From contig JALVVV010000018.1 in the NCBI GenBank assembly GCA_027023265.1, forward strand, positions 1 to 64,000: a DNA stretch of 64,000 nucleotides, in the 5' to 3' direction. The notes beneath the pieces were generated by a model that saw only the letters and a program-made list of their open reading frames with translations, did no database searches and was not told where the DNA came from. Both the position numbers and the translations under genes were made by a program. Origin of the DNA: DHVE2 group archaeon (GTDB lineage Archaea > Thermoplasmatota > Thermoplasmata > Thermoplasmatales > Aciduliprofundaceae). This document shows, piece after piece, positions 47,903 to 58,683 of this stretch; position 1 is the stretch's first letter, and the number at the start of each line of letters is the position of its first letter.

Positions 47903-49243
47903 ATGGAAAAAGTAACAGAAGAAGAGCTTATTAAAAAGGCAGAAGAGCCAGCAAGAAAAGCAATGAAAATGCATCCTTATTACAGGGGGAAAATAGAAGT
48001 CATACCAAAGGTGCCCATTAACTCGTTCCAGGATTTTGGCGTGTGGTACACACCCGGCGTGGCAGAACCTTGCAAGGATATTGCCAAAAACCCGGACAAG
48101 GTTTTCGAGCACACTAACAAGTGGAACTACGTAGCTGTTGTATCCGATGGAACAAGGGTTTTGGGATTAGGGGACATAGGCCCACTTGCAGGATTGCCTG
48201 TTATGGAAGGTAAAGCGCTTCTTTTCAAGTATTTGGGAGGCGTAGATGCGTTTCCAATAATGCTGGATGCGAAAGACCCTGACAAATTCATAGAGACTGT
48301 AAAAGCCATATCACCAACATTTGGAGGCATAAACTTGGAAGACATATCCTCTCCAAAATGCTTCTACATACTGGATAGATTGAGGGAAGAATCAGATATA
48401 CCCGTATGGCACGATGACCAGCAGGGCACTGCATCCGTTGAGCTTGCGGGTGTAATAGGGGCTTTGAAAGTTGTGGGCAAGAAATTAAACGAGGTTAAAT
48501 TTGCAATTATAGGAGCTGGCGCGGCAAACATAGCCTTTGTGAGAATTCTCATAGCAGCAGGAGTGCCGCCCAAGAATATAGTAATGGTTGATAGCAAGGG
48601 AACTCTTCATCCCGGGCGTACCGATTTAGAAAAGACCAATCCATACAAGTGGAAGTTTGCCAAGATAACAAATGGTGAAGGAATAATTGGAGGCATTGGA
48701 GAGGCAATGAAAGGTGCAGATATCATGGTCTCTGCATCAAAGGCCAAGCCCGGATTGATTAAGAAAGAATGGGTAAGACAGATGAATGACGATGCCATAG
48801 TTTTCTCCGTCTCAAACCCCCTACCTGACATATGGCCATGGGATGCAAAAGAGGCAGGTGCAAGGATAGTGGCCACAGGACGCTCAGATTTTCCCAATCA
48901 GGTAAATAACTCACTTGGATTTCCGGGCATATTCAGAGGTACCCTTGATGTTCACGCAAAAACCATCACCGATGAAATGGCAATAGCCGCCGCTTACGAG
49001 CTTGCAAAGGTCGCCGAGGAGAAAGGTTTGAGCGAGGATTACATAATTCCAACAATGGATGACTGGATAGTGTTCCCGAGAGAGGCAACGGCAGTAGCAA
49101 TGAAAGCCATAGAGCAGGGAGTTGCCAGAAAGAAGCTCTCAAGGAACGAAATTTATGAAAATGCAGAGAGAATAATAAAAGAATCGCGTGATAAGGTTCA
49201 GTTCTTGATGAAGAATGGATATATAAAACAATATAAGGAATAA
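47903..49243 (+). CDS. Malic enzyme (malate dehydrogenase, oxaloacetate-decarboxylating)
   Basis: VWYTPGVAEPCKDI; VVSDGTRVLGLGDIGPLAGLPVMEGK; WHDDQQGTA. Confidence 0.95.
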   Translation: MEKVTEEELIKKAEEPARKAMKMHPYYRGKIEVIPKVPINSFQDFGVWYTPGVAEPCKDIAKNPDKVFEHTNKWNYVAVVSDGTRVLGLGDIGPLAGLPVMEGKALLFKYLGGVDAFPIMLDAKDPDKFIETVKAISPTFGGINLEDISSPKCFYILDRLREESDIPVWHDDQQGTASVELAGVIGALKVVGKKLNEVKFAIIGAGAANIAFVRILIAAGVPPKNIVMVDSKGTLHPGRTDLEKTNPYKWKFAKITNGEGIIGGIGEAMKGADIMVSASKAKPGLIKKEWVRQMNDDAIVFSVSNPLPDIWPWDAKEAGARIVATGRSDFPNQVNNSLGFPGIFRGTLDVHAKTITDEMAIAAAYELAKVAEEKGLSEDYIIPTMDDWIVFPREATAVAMKAIEQGVARKKLSRNEIYENAERIIKESRDKVQFLMKNGYIKQYKE

Positions 49244-49256
49244 AGGAGGAATAAGC

Positions 49257-50363
49257 ATGAATCTGTACGAATATCAAGGAAAAGCACTATATCGGAAATT
49301 TGGCGTTCCGACGCCTGAGGGATACGTGGCTTTCAAGCCGGATGACATAAAGGATGTGACAAAGGACGTCGTTATAAAAGCGCAGGTTCTCACAGGAGGA
49401 CGCGGCAAGAGTGGTGGAGTGAAATTCGCTTCCACCAGGGATGAAGCCGTGGAGAAAGCCAAGGAAATTCTGGCGATGGAAATCAAAGGCCACAAGGTTC
49501 GCGCGGTTTTGGTAGAAGAGAAATTAAAAATTGAAAAGGAGTACTATCTGAGCATCCTTATCGATCGTTCAACTCGTGCGCCTCTTATAATGGCCTCTCC
49601 GGATGGAGGAGTTGAAATTGAGAGCGTGCCCGACGAGAGAATATTCAAGTACCGTGTGAATCCGGAAATAGGTGTACAACCATTCGTGGGCCGTGCGCTT
49701 TCGAAGAAGATGGGATTCACCGGGGATTTAGCGAAGCAGTTCACGAAGATTTTAATGAATCTATATCGAATGTTCCGCGAGTACGATGCCGAGTTGGTTG
49801 AGATTAATCCTCTCGTGCTGAGCGAGGGAAAGCTAATCGCCGCGGATTCCAAAGTTGTGATAGATTCCGACTCCCTATACAGGCACAAGGACTTGGAGGA
49901 GAACGCAGAGGAGAAAACTCCACTTGAATTGGAGGCAAATAAAGCAGGCTACGCGTTCGTTGAATTAGATGGCAATGTTGGAGTCATAGCTAATGGTGCT
50001 GGGCTTACAATGGCCACCTTGGACACCCTTCTTCTCTACGGGCTCAAGCCCAGAAACTTCCTAGATTTGGGAGGAACGGACAGCGTGGATATAACCAAGA
50101 ACGCGTTCACATATGTTTTGAAGGCAAATCCAGAGGCGATTTTAGTTAACATATTCGGCGGTGTTACGAAATGCGACACCGTGGCTCAGGGAATTATTGC
50201 GGCTAAGGAATCTTTCAATATCGATATGCCCATAGTTGTGCGCCTGAGCGGCGTGCATGAAGAAGAGGGCCGCAAGATGTTAGAAGAAGCTGGAATTCAT
50301 GCCTTTGCAGACATGAGGCATGCAATTGAAAAACTCAAGACGATAATGGAGGGATCGCAATGA
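49257..50363 (+). CDS. sucC: Succinyl-CoA synthetase beta subunit
   Basis: MNLYEYQGKALYRKFGVPTPEGYVA; LVEINPLV; NIFGGVTKCD. Confidence 0.94.
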   Translation: MNLYEYQGKALYRKFGVPTPEGYVAFKPDDIKDVTKDVVIKAQVLTGGRGKSGGVKFASTRDEAVEKAKEILAMEIKGHKVRAVLVEEKLKIEKEYYLSILIDRSTRAPLIMASPDGGVEIESVPDERIFKYRVNPEIGVQPFVGRALSKKMGFTGDLAKQFTKILMNLYRMFREYDAELVEINPLVLSEGKLIAADSKVVIDSDSLYRHKDLEENAEEKTPLELEANKAGYAFVELDGNVGVIANGAGLTMATLDTLLLYGLKPRNFLDLGGTDSVDITKNAFTYVLKANPEAILVNIFGGVTKCDTVAQGIIAAKESFNIDMPIVVRLSGVHEEEGRKMLEEAGIHAFADMRHAIEKLKTIMEGSQ

Positions 50364-51226
50364 GCGTGATAATTGATGAGAACACGAAGATAATCGTGCA
50401 GGGAATAACGGGGCATCAGGGCTCTTTCCACAGCGGTGAGATGCTCAAGTTCGGTGCGAAAGTGGTCGCTGGAGTAACACCCGGCAAGGGTGGAATGAAG
50501 GTCCATGATGTACCCGTGTACGACACCGTTGAAGAGACATTAGTGCATGAGCCAGATGCAACCATGATCACCGTGCCCGCGCCGTTCGTGAAGGATGCAG
50601 CCTTCGAAGCTATGTACAACGGAATACGTGTTGTTTACATTCTGACGGAAAAAGTGCCCCTCCACGACGCATTGGATATAGTTACCTATGCCAGAAGCCA
50701 CGGACATGTTGTGATAGGCCCCAACGGCCCGGGAATAACCGTGCCGGGAAAGACAAAGATGGGAATAATGCCGAACCACATATTCAAGAAGGGAACCGTG
50801 GCTGTTGCATCTAGAAGCGGCACACTTACCTACGAAATCGTGAACGCTCTCACCCTCAACGGCTACGGGCAGAGCACCGTAATCGGATTGGGTGGAGATA
50901 GAATCACCGGCTTGAATTTCGTTGATGTCCTTGAGCTCTTTGAGAAGGACGAAGACACCGAAGCCATAGTTTTAGTTGGAGAGATAGGTGGCACCGCGGA
51001 AGAGGAAGCGGCTGAATATATAAAGGCGAAGGTGAGCAAGCCGGTCGTGGCGTATATAGCAGGGCGCTCCGCGCCTCCGGGTAAGCGCATGGGCCATGCG
51101 GGAGCTATTATAACAAGAGGAAAAGGCACGGCAGAGAGCAAAATCAAAGCGTTCAACGAGGCAGGCGTGCCAGTGGCAGAGTTCCCGTGGGAAATCCCGC
51201 AGGCGCTGAAGAAAGTGTACAAATAA
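50360..51226 (+). CDS. sucD: Succinyl-CoA synthetase alpha subunit
   Basis: QGITGHQGSFHS; GPNGPGI; SRSGTLTYE; MGHAGAII. Confidence 0.96.
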   Translation: MSVIIDENTKIIVQGITGHQGSFHSGEMLKFGAKVVAGVTPGKGGMKVHDVPVYDTVEETLVHEPDATMITVPAPFVKDAAFEAMYNGIRVVYILTEKVPLHDALDIVTYARSHGHVVIGPNGPGITVPGKTKMGIMPNHIFKKGTVAVASRSGTLTYEIVNALTLNGYGQSTVIGLGGDRITGLNFVDVLELFEKDEDTEAIVLVGEIGGTAEEEAAEYIKAKVSKPVVAYIAGRSAPPGKRMGHAGAIITRGKGTAESKIKAFNEAGVPVAEFPWEIPQALKKVYK

Positions 51227-51245
51227 TTCTTTTTCTTTTTTGTTT

Positions 51246-51896
51246 ATGAGCTACAGATACAAAATTATTAGGCGTCCCGTCAAAAACCCCCGCATCGAGT
51301 TAGTGGATGGGGAAATAATTGTTATAGCTCCCCGTGGCGTGGACGTGGATAAATTAATTGCGGGAAAAAAAGAATGGATCGAGCGAAACCTAAAGAAAAT
51401 AAACGAAGCGCGGGAAAAAGCGAAAAGAGAAATAAAAAAGAAAGGGGTGCGAATTTTAGACAAATACTACAAAATAAAAAGGGACTGCAATAACGTTGGA
51501 ATCTCCGGAGCATACGTGCACGTGTGCAAAAAGGACAGCAATTCGCTAAGAAAAGATCTCAGAGAATTGCTCCGGGAGGATATGAGCAAAAGGGTATTGC
51601 GATTCTCATCGAAATTGAACGTTAAATACGAGAAAATTTTCATCAGAGAGCAAAAAACGAAATGGGGCACGTGCTCATCCAAGAAGAACATTAGTTTCAA
51701 TCTGGGTCTGATTTTTCTGCCGGAATGGTATCGAGATTATGTCGCGGCTCACGAGGTAGCGCATCTCCTGCACATGAATCATGGTCGTGAGTTCAAAGCC
51801 ACGCTGAAGAAATTGAAAGTTAGAATTCCAAATCGTAAGGAGCAGCTATACGCGTGGTACTACGCTCAGGAATCGAAAGAGAGATTGAAACTTTGA
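51246..51896 (+). CDS. YgjP/WLM-type (DUF45) metallopeptidase
   Basis: KWGTCSSKKNISFNLGLIFLP; VAAHEVAHLLHMNHG zinc-binding motif. Confidence 0.87.
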   Translation: MSYRYKIIRRPVKNPRIELVDGEIIVIAPRGVDVDKLIAGKKEWIERNLKKINEAREKAKREIKKKGVRILDKYYKIKRDCNNVGISGAYVHVCKKDSNSLRKDLRELLREDMSKRVLRFSSKLNVKYEKIFIREQKTKWGTCSSKKNISFNLGLIFLPEWYRDYVAAHEVAHLLHMNHGREFKATLKKLKVRIPNRKEQLYAWYYAQESKERLKL

Positions 51897-52921
51897 ACTC
51901 CGTGCTTCTCGCAAACGCCGTTTATTTTCTTCAAAATCTCCCTCTTTCTCTCTTCGGAGATGAAGCTCGCCAGTATGGAATTGGAAGCGAGGGTGCATAT
52001 TTCCTCCGGGGTGAGATTTAAAGCTCTTTGAATCGCAGTATAATTTTCATTCACGTATCCTCCGAAATATCCGGGGTCGTCGGAGTTTATGGTGGCCATG
52101 ATTCCGCGCTTCAAGAATTCTCTAACCGGGTAATTTTTCATATCAGGGATTACGTTCAGCTTTTTGTTGGAAAGCGGGCACATGGTCAGCGGGATTCTCT
52201 CTCTTGCAAGGTATTCCATTAGATTCGGGTCTTCAATCGCCTTTACTCCGTGGTCTATGCGCTCAACGTTAAGAATTTCTATGGCTTCCCAGATGTAAGA
52301 AGGAGGCCCTTCTTCTCCCGCGTGGGCAACACGCAGTAATCCCATATCTTTCGCAATCTCGAAAGCTTTTGAGAATTTCGACGGAGGATTGCCAAGTTCG
52401 GCGGAATCTAAACCAACTGCTTTAATCTCATGAATATACGAGGTTGCCTCGTCTAATACGCGTATTGCATTCTCCTCCGGCAAGTCCCGAAGGAAAGAGA
52501 GTATGAGGTTTGAAGAGATTCCCAAATTTCTACGCAAGTCTTTCATCGCGCTGATTATTCCCTCAGTGATTGTTTCAAATTTTACGCCTCTTCTAATATG
52601 TGCCTGGGGGTCATAAGATATCTCCGCATGGATAATGTTATTGTTCATAGCACGTACCAAATAATTGTAAGTTAACCTGTAAAAATCCTCTTCATTCACA
52701 AGTGTTTTTGTTCCCGCATAATAAATATCAAGAAAACTCTGCAGGTTTTTGAAATTATATGCACCCCTTAGTTCCTCCACGGTACTGTATTTAATGGCAA
52801 CATTATTTTTTCTGGCAAGCTCTAACATCAGCTCTGGCTCCAGAGTACCTTCCACATGAAGATGAAGCTCGGCTTTCGGGAGCTTAGAAATAAGAGTAGT
52901 AGTATCAATTTCCATGCTCAA
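51866..52921 (-). CDS. add: Adenosine deaminase family
   Basis: LPKAELHLHVEGTLEPE; HAGEEGPP; RIDHG; INSDDPGYF. Confidence 0.9.
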   Translation of the reverse strand: MSMEIDTTTLISKLPKAELHLHVEGTLEPELMLELARKNNVAIKYSTVEELRGAYNFKNLQSFLDIYYAGTKTLVNEEDFYRLTYNYLVRAMNNNIIHAEISYDPQAHIRRGVKFETITEGIISAMKDLRRNLGISSNLILSFLRDLPEENAIRVLDEATSYIHEIKAVGLDSAELGNPPSKFSKAFEIAKDMGLLRVAHAGEEGPPSYIWEAIEILNVERIDHGVKAIEDPNLMEYLARERIPLTMCPLSNKKLNVIPDMKNYPVREFLKRGIMATINSDDPGYFGGYVNENYTAIQRALNLTPEEICTLASNSILASFISEERKREILKKINGVCEKHGVQSFNLSFDS

Positions 52922-53002
52922 AATACATGTAAACGGGTATAAGTAATTTGCCTAACCGCCGTTACCCCGCAAAATATTGCTTCAATTTTGATTCGTGAAA
53001 CT

Positions 53003-53052
53003 ATGCGATTTGAGAGCGCAAGCTCACAAAATACATATATATTAAATCGCAT
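53003..53052. promoter_or_regulatory. Inverted repeat flanking candidate TATA box upstream of UPF0251-DtxR genes
   Basis: ATGCGATTT (53003-53011) ... ACATATATATT ... AAATCGCAT (53044-53052), perfect 9-bp arms. Confidence 0.55.
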
Positions 53053-53063
53053 TTGTGTATATA

Positions 53064-53381
53064 ATGAGGGAAAGAAGGCGTGGCAGGCGTAAATTCGCAA
53101 GGTGGGTATCGTACATACCACCAGTATCATCATACTCACCTGTTGGTGCTCCCTACAAAAAGACTGTGATTGTAACGTACTCAGAGCTTGAAGCAATGCG
53201 CTTGGTAGACGTGCTTGGCATGACCCAGGAAGAAGCTGCAGCGGAGATGGGCATATCGAGAAAAACGCTGTGGTTCGAGCTGAAAAACGCAAGGAGAAAG
53301 GTGGCAGAGGCAATACTTAATGGGTGGCACATAGAGATAAGAGGCGAAAACTACTTTTACAGGGGCGATGAAAGTGAGTGA
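53064..53381 (+). CDS. UPF0251/DUF134 HTH protein
   Basis: RRRGRRKFARWVSYIPPVSSYSPVG; LEAMRLVDVLGMTQEEAAAEMGISRKTLWFELKNARRKVAEA. Confidence 0.87.
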   Translation: MRERRRGRRKFARWVSYIPPVSSYSPVGAPYKKTVIVTYSELEAMRLVDVLGMTQEEAAAEMGISRKTLWFELKNARRKVAEAILNGWHIEIRGENYFYRGDESE

Positions 53382-53844
53382 GAAAGAAGAAGATTACATA
53401 AAGGTCATATACAAAATATCCTCTTCAAGGGGTTACGCAAGAAGCGTGGAAATATCGGAGGCGTTAGGAGTTAAGCCAGCAAGCGTGACGGACATGCTAA
53501 AGAAATTACAGGACAAGGGATTAATACATTACGAAAAATACAGAGGTATTTCAATAACCGAAAAAGGTGAGAAAATTGCCAAAAAGCTTGTTCACAGAAG
53601 TGATGTAATAGAAGAATTTTTTGCTGTATTCGGGGTAGACAAGAAAAACGCAGAGCAGATTGCAAACAAGATTGAGCACTACATAGACGATGACAGTTTT
53701 GAGCGAATTGAGAAATTTGTAGAATTCATCAGGAGCTTTGGTGAGAATCCAAGATGGATGGAGCACTTTAAGAGATACATGGAAACAGGCAAGCTTCCAG
53801 ACTGCGAGAGAGCCTCTCAAAATTCCAGGGATAAACCGGCGTAA
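53368..53844 (+). CDS. DtxR-family metal-dependent transcriptional regulator
   Basis: EEDYIKVIYKISSSRGYARSVEISEALGVKPASVTDMLKKLQDKGLIHYEKYRGISITEKGEKIA. Confidence 0.9.
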   Translation: MKVSEKEEDYIKVIYKISSSRGYARSVEISEALGVKPASVTDMLKKLQDKGLIHYEKYRGISITEKGEKIAKKLVHRSDVIEEFFAVFGVDKKNAEQIANKIEHYIDDDSFERIEKFVEFIRSFGENPRWMEHFKRYMETGKLPDCERASQNSRDKPA

Positions 53845-54476
53845 CCATCCTTTGCCCGTTCACCGAGTTTTATCTTAAAATAATCTTGAGCAATACTACC
53901 GGTACAATGTATCCCGTATAATTCCTGCACATCAAGATTTTTGAACACACTTGCTATATTCTCAAGGCGCCGCATGGGTGCATTAAGTAAATGAAAACCC
54001 CCTACGACAATATCTATATGTCCCGCAAGCTCATATGCTCTTTTTACCATATTCTCAATTCCTGGATGCGAGCATCCTACTATAAGTGCGGTTTTGTTAT
54101 CTCCAAAAACAACAAGTCCCTGCTCCTTTATGGAAGAACCCATGACACCTGTGGTCAATCCCATATTATCTATTTTCGTAGAATAATTGCATATATTTCC
54201 ATTCAAATGACTAATTTTTTCAGGAACGCACAAGCTCTTAGCATAAACCTTAGCGTATTTAATTCCCCCAACATGGTCCCAGTGATTATGAGAAATTATA
54301 AGGTAATCCACTTCCCCTTCCATGTTCAATTTTTTCAAGTTGTATTCCAGCACCCCTGAATCCGGGCCTGTGTCAAACATTATTCTTTTATTCCCTTCTA
54401 TTAAGATACTCAGACCCCACGCGCTTCTTAAACCACTTTTAGCCTGATTATCCACAATCACGGTAAGTTTTACCAT
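53817..54476 (-). CDS. MBL-fold metallohydrolase
   Basis: MFDTGPDSGVLEYNL; ISHNHWDHVGGI; VGCSHPGI. Confidence 0.88.
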   Translation of the reverse strand: MVKLTVIVDNQAKSGLRSAWGLSILIEGNKRIMFDTGPDSGVLEYNLKKLNMEGEVDYLIISHNHWDHVGGIKYAKVYAKSLCVPEKISHLNGNICNYSTKIDNMGLTTGVMGSSIKEQGLVVFGDNKTALIVGCSHPGIENMVKRAYELAGHIDIVVGGFHLLNAPMRRLENIASVFKNLDVQELYGIHCTGSIAQDYFKIKLGERAKDGYAGLSLEF

Positions 54477-54564
54477 GCTGTACAGATGTACTTCTTCATA
54501 TTAAAATTTAGTACCATGCCCCAAGAAAAAATTTTAAATACCTCTTGATAATAACCGGCATGTT

Positions 54565-54683
54565 CCCGGCTTAGCTCAGTCTGGCTAGAGCGGCGGACTG
54601 TAGTTGGGATAATGCCTTAGGGAAGGCATCAACGCCGCTCAGCAGAGATCCGCAGGTCCCCGGTTCGAATCCGGGAGCCGGGA
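54565..54683 (+). tRNA. tRNA-Tyr (GTA) with a ~44-nt intron after position 37
   Basis: CCCGGCT/AGCCGGG acceptor; anticodon stem GCGGA/TCCGC interrupted; intron approx. 54604-54647; T arm CCCCGGTTCGAATCCGGG. Confidence 0.9.
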
Positions 54684-54796
54684 CTTGTATCCAGTACCTT
54701 CTCATAATTTTAGGGAAACATCTCAATAGCAAGCTCAGATTGAGCATAAAGTTTTATAATTGTAAGATATAATCCTTGCAGAGAGGTGATGAAAAG

Positions 54797-55558
54797 ATGC
54801 AACCAGCGCAGATGGCGTATGATAGGGCAATAACAGTATTTAGTCCAGATGGAAGGTTATTTCAGGTAGAATATGCTCGTGCTGCTGTCAAAAGAGGTTC
54901 TACCACAGTTGGTATAAAGTTCAAGAATGGTGTTGTTCTGATAGCAGACAAGAGAATTAAAAGCAAGCTAATTGAAGAGGATATGATGGAAAAAATTTAC
55001 ACAATTGATGAACACATAGGATGCGCCACATCCGGACTGGTGGCCGATGCTCGTGTTCTAGTCGATTACGCTCGTATTATTTCCCAGATAGAGAAGGTCA
55101 CTTACGGAGAACCCATTACCGTTGAGCAGTTAGTCAAGAGAATTAGCGATTACCAGCAGCAGTACACACAATATGGAGGAGTTAGGCCATTCGGTGCCGC
55201 TCTTCTGATTGCTGGAGTGGATGAAAAAGGTGCATTTCTGATGGAAACTGAACCAAGTGGAGCTATTATGGCCTACAAAGCAGGCTGCATAGGCTCTGGA
55301 AGAGAGACCGTTATGGACATACTGGAAAAAGAGTACAAGGAGAATATGAGCATGCAGGAAGCCGTTGAGCTTGGAATGAAGGCCATTGAATCGGTATCTG
55401 AGGACCCCCTGGACAGGATGACCATAGAAATTGGCATTGTTACCAAGAAGGATGGGTTTAAAAAGCTCTCCAAGAAAGAAATCGAAAAACACATAAAAAA
55501 ATACATGAAAAAGAAAGAGGAATCCAATAAGGGTGAATCGTCCGATGGTACGTCTTGA
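54797..55558 (+). CDS. psmA: Proteasome alpha subunit
   Basis: [37 protein letters not shown]. Confidence 0.96.
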   Translation: MQPAQMAYDRAITVFSPDGRLFQVEYARAAVKRGSTTVGIKFKNGVVLIADKRIKSKLIEEDMMEKIYTIDEHIGCATSGLVADARVLVDYARIISQIEKVTYGEPITVEQLVKRISDYQQQYTQYGGVRPFGAALLIAGVDEKGAFLMETEPSGAIMAYKAGCIGSGRETVMDILEKEYKENMSMQEAVELGMKAIESVSEDPLDRMTIEIGIVTKKDGFKKLSKKEIEKHIKKYMKKKEESNKGESSDGTS

Positions 55559-56243
55559 AGATGCAATAGTGGCAAGATACGAGTACAAGGGTCATCGCTT
55601 TGAAATTTTGGTGGACCCAGATGCGATAGATGACATAAAAAGCGGGAAAATAGAGAACGTAGTAGATCATATGGTAATCGATGCCATCTTCAAAGATGCA
55701 AGAAAGGGGGACCACGCGGGAGAGGAGACAATCAAGGAGGTTTTTGGCACCACGGATGTAAATGAAATTGCCAAGACAATAATCAAAAAGGGACAGGTTC
55801 AGCTAACAACAGAGCAACGCCGCAAGATGCTTGAAGATAAAAAGAAGAGAATCATCATGGAAATCGCAAGGAATGCAATTAATCCCCAGACAGGCGCACC
55901 ACATCCCCCAAAGAGAATTGAACTTGCAATGGAAGAAGCAAAGGTTCATATTGACCCGCTGAAATCAGTGGAAGAACAGGTTCCCATGGTGCTAAAGGCT
56001 CTCAGGCCAATTATTCCTATAAGATTTGAAAAGGTAAAAATTGCCGTTAAACTCAGTGGAGAGATGTATGGAAAAGCATATGGGGAGATTACAAAGATGG
56101 GAACTCTCCTGCAAGAAGAGTGGCAAAAGGACGGTTCTTGGATAGGAGTTGTGGAAATTCCCGCGGGTATGCAGGGTGAGTTTTTAGATGCTCTTAATAA
56201 GCGTACTCATGGTGAGGTTCAAACAAAAATACTAAGGAGGTAA
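55545..56243 (+). CDS. SBDS ribosome maturation protein homologue
   Basis: [56 protein letters not shown]. Confidence 0.95.
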   Translation: MVRLEDAIVARYEYKGHRFEILVDPDAIDDIKSGKIENVVDHMVIDAIFKDARKGDHAGEETIKEVFGTTDVNEIAKTIIKKGQVQLTTEQRRKMLEDKKKRIIMEIARNAINPQTGAPHPPKRIELAMEEAKVHIDPLKSVEEQVPMVLKALRPIIPIRFEKVKIAVKLSGEMYGKAYGEITKMGTLLQEEWQKDGSWIGVVEIPAGMQGEFLDALNKRTHGEVQTKILRR

Positions 56244-56249
56244 TGTTAT

Positions 56250-56921
56250 ATGGAAGAAGAAAAAAAAGTGCGTGATATTGTTGTACCTGGAGAAGAGATT
56301 GTTGCAGAAGGAAAGCCTGGAAGGGGTGTTTTTTCAGAAGGAGGGAAGATGTACTCCATGTATCTGGGCATAGTGGATGTGAGGTCTGGATATGTTAACG
56401 TAATACCTCTATCTGGCTGTTATATTCCCAAAAAAGGAGATAAAGTTATTGGAAAGGTCATAGACCTTGCTCCGATGAACTGGGTAGTTGACATAAATGC
56501 CCCGTACTACGCACCGCTGCATGTAAATGATGTACCCTGGCGCGTAGGGTTTGGAGACACGGGAAGGTTTCTGGAAATAGGTGATGTTATTCTCGCAAAA
56601 GTGAGCAATGTCAATGAGATGGGACAGGTATGGATTACACTTAAAGAGCAGGGTTTGAGAAAGCTTGAAGGGGGACATTTAATACATATTTCCCCGTCCA
56701 AAGTTCCAAGGGTAATAGGCAAAGGCGGTTCTATGATTCAACTTCTGAAAGATAGCACTAACTGCCGCATATACGTGGGGCAGAACGGAACTATATGGAT
56801 ATCAGGAGAGCCAGATGGTATTGTAAAGGTTATCAAAGCAATACGAATGATAGAGAGAGAGGCACACACATACGGACTCACCGACCGTGTTAAAGAATTT
56901 TTAGAGCGAGGTGATGAGTGA
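56250..56921 (+). CDS. rrp4: Exosome complex RNA-binding subunit Rrp4
   Basis: S1/KH region; [31 protein letters not shown]. Confidence 0.94.
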   Translation: MEEEKKVRDIVVPGEEIVAEGKPGRGVFSEGGKMYSMYLGIVDVRSGYVNVIPLSGCYIPKKGDKVIGKVIDLAPMNWVVDINAPYYAPLHVNDVPWRVGFGDTGRFLEIGDVILAKVSNVNEMGQVWITLKEQGLRKLEGGHLIHISPSKVPRVIGKGGSMIQLLKDSTNCRIYVGQNGTIWISGEPDGIVKVIKAIRMIEREAHTYGLTDRVKEFLERGDE

Positions 56922-57655
56922 TGGGAATGAAATCAGATATCAGGCTCATAGATGATAACGGGTTGCGCATAGATGGGAGACTGCCAAATCAGCTACGCCC
57001 CATAAAAATGGAAGTAGGGGTTGTGAAAAGGGCGGATGGCTCCGCGTATATAGAGTGGGGCGGTAACAAAATAATAGCTGCGGTATATGGACCGCGAGAA
57101 GCGTATCCGAAGCATGTACAGGAGTCAGACCGGGCAATTGTGAGAGCAAGGTATAATATGGCCGCATTCAGCGTGGACGAGCGTAAAAGACCGGGCCCTG
57201 ACAGAAGAAGCGTGGAGCTCAGCAAGGTGATTAGTGAAGCTCTTACAAGCGCCATATTCGTGGAGAAATTCCCGAGAACAGCAATAGATGTGTACATAGA
57301 GGTACTCCAAGCAGATGCAGGTACACGCGTGGCTGGGATAACTGTTGCATCTCTTGCTCTGGCTGACGCAGGGATACCCATGAGGGATTTGATAGTCGGA
57401 TGCGCGGCTGGGAAAGTAGATGATGTGGTAGTGCTGGATTTGAACAAAGAGGAAGATAACTTCGGACAGGCAGATGTCCCAATGGCAATTCTACCGCGCA
57501 CCGGGGAAATTGCACTTCTGCAAATGGATGGTGATTTGACATACGATGAGCTTACAAACGCTATGGAAATGGCCATAGACGCTGCCAAGAAGATATATGA
57601 TATGGAAATAGAAACCTTAAAAGCAAAATATGGAGGCGATGTGAATGAGCAGTAA
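56918..57655 (+). CDS. rrp41: Exosome RNase PH subunit Rrp41
   Basis: [47 protein letters not shown]; catalytic-type subunit. Confidence 0.94.
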   Translation: MMGMKSDIRLIDDNGLRIDGRLPNQLRPIKMEVGVVKRADGSAYIEWGGNKIIAAVYGPREAYPKHVQESDRAIVRARYNMAAFSVDERKRPGPDRRSVELSKVISEALTSAIFVEKFPRTAIDVYIEVLQADAGTRVAGITVASLALADAGIPMRDLIVGCAAGKVDDVVVLDLNKEEDNFGQADVPMAILPRTGEIALLQMDGDLTYDELTNAMEMAIDAAKKIYDMEIETLKAKYGGDVNEQ

Positions 57656-58454
57656 ATTTACAGAGGGCGTGGTTGCCGAATCAAAAAGGAGTTACATTCA
57701 CAAGTTAGCCAGCGAGGGTACACGTATTGATGGTAGAGATTTTGACGAGGTTCGTACAATAAAGATAAAAACAGGATTCATCCAGAGGGCGGATGGTTCT
57801 GCGCTTGTAGAGCTGGGTGATACAAAGGTTTTGGTAGGCGTAAAAATTGAACCCGGGGAGCCGTTTCCAGACACACCTGACATGGGAATTATGACCACAA
57901 ATGTAGAGCTCGTTCCCCTTGCGTCGCCAACCTTTGAGCCCGGGCCTCCCAGCGAAGAAGCAATAGAGCTTGCAAGGGTTGTTGACCGGGGCATCAGAGA
58001 AAGTCATACCATTGACATGGAAAAGCTGGTAATTGAAGAGGGTGAAAAGGTATGGGTTGTATTCATTGATATGCATGTGCTGGACTATCACGGTAATCTG
58101 TTCGACGCCTGCGGAATAGCAGCCCTGGCAGCCCTGAACGATGCCACCGTACCTGCGGAGCGGTTTGGATTTGGTGAAGATTTCAAACTGCCAATCATAC
58201 ATTATCCCGTGCCAGTAACCTTTGCAAAAATAGGCGAGTGGATTGTTGCAGACCCGAATTTAGATGAGGAAAGCATAGCAAGCGCAAGGCTCACCGTTAC
58301 AACCAACGAAGAGGAGAAGGTAAATGCAATGCAAAAGGGGCTCTTTGGAACATTCACATACGAAGAAGTGAAGAAATCTATAAATAGAAGTTTGAGTATC
58401 GGCAAGCAAGTTCGCAAGATAATTTTAGGTGATGAAAATGGCAAAGAGAACTAA
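57645..58454 (+). CDS. rrp42: Exosome RNase PH-like subunit Rrp42
   Basis: [44 protein letters not shown]. Confidence 0.94.
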   Translation: MSSKFTEGVVAESKRSYIHKLASEGTRIDGRDFDEVRTIKIKTGFIQRADGSALVELGDTKVLVGVKIEPGEPFPDTPDMGIMTTNVELVPLASPTFEPGPPSEEAIELARVVDRGIRESHTIDMEKLVIEEGEKVWVVFIDMHVLDYHGNLFDACGIAALAALNDATVPAERFGFGEDFKLPIIHYPVPVTFAKIGEWIVADPNLDEESIASARLTVTTNEEEKVNAMQKGLFGTFTYEEVKKSINRSLSIGKQVRKIILGDENGKEN

Positions 58455-58683
58455 AAAAGTAGGTGCCGCTGGGCGTTTCGGGCCCAGATACGGCGTGCCC
58501 CTGAGGTACAGGTGGGCAAAAATATATCAGGAGAAGAGTTCAAAGCATGTATGCCCCAGATGCCATCACAATTCAGTGGTTCGTGATGCAACAGGAATCT
58601 GGGTCTGCAAGCACTGCGGACTCAAGTTTGCAGGTGCAGCATACACCCCTGATGTGTACAACGAATGGAAAGAGGTGAAGTAA
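58438..58683 (+). CDS. rpl37ae: Ribosomal protein L37Ae
   Basis: [37 protein letters not shown]. Confidence 0.94.
   Translation: MAKRTKKVGAAGRFGPRYGVPLRYRWAKIYQEKSSKHVCPRCHHNSVVRDATGIWVCKHCGLKFAGAAYTPDVYNEWKEVK

Noticed and set aside
56989-57588. 199-aa minus-strand ORF opposite rrp41
   Set aside because: Antisense to a confident exosome gene; Ser/Ala/Thr-rich artefact.
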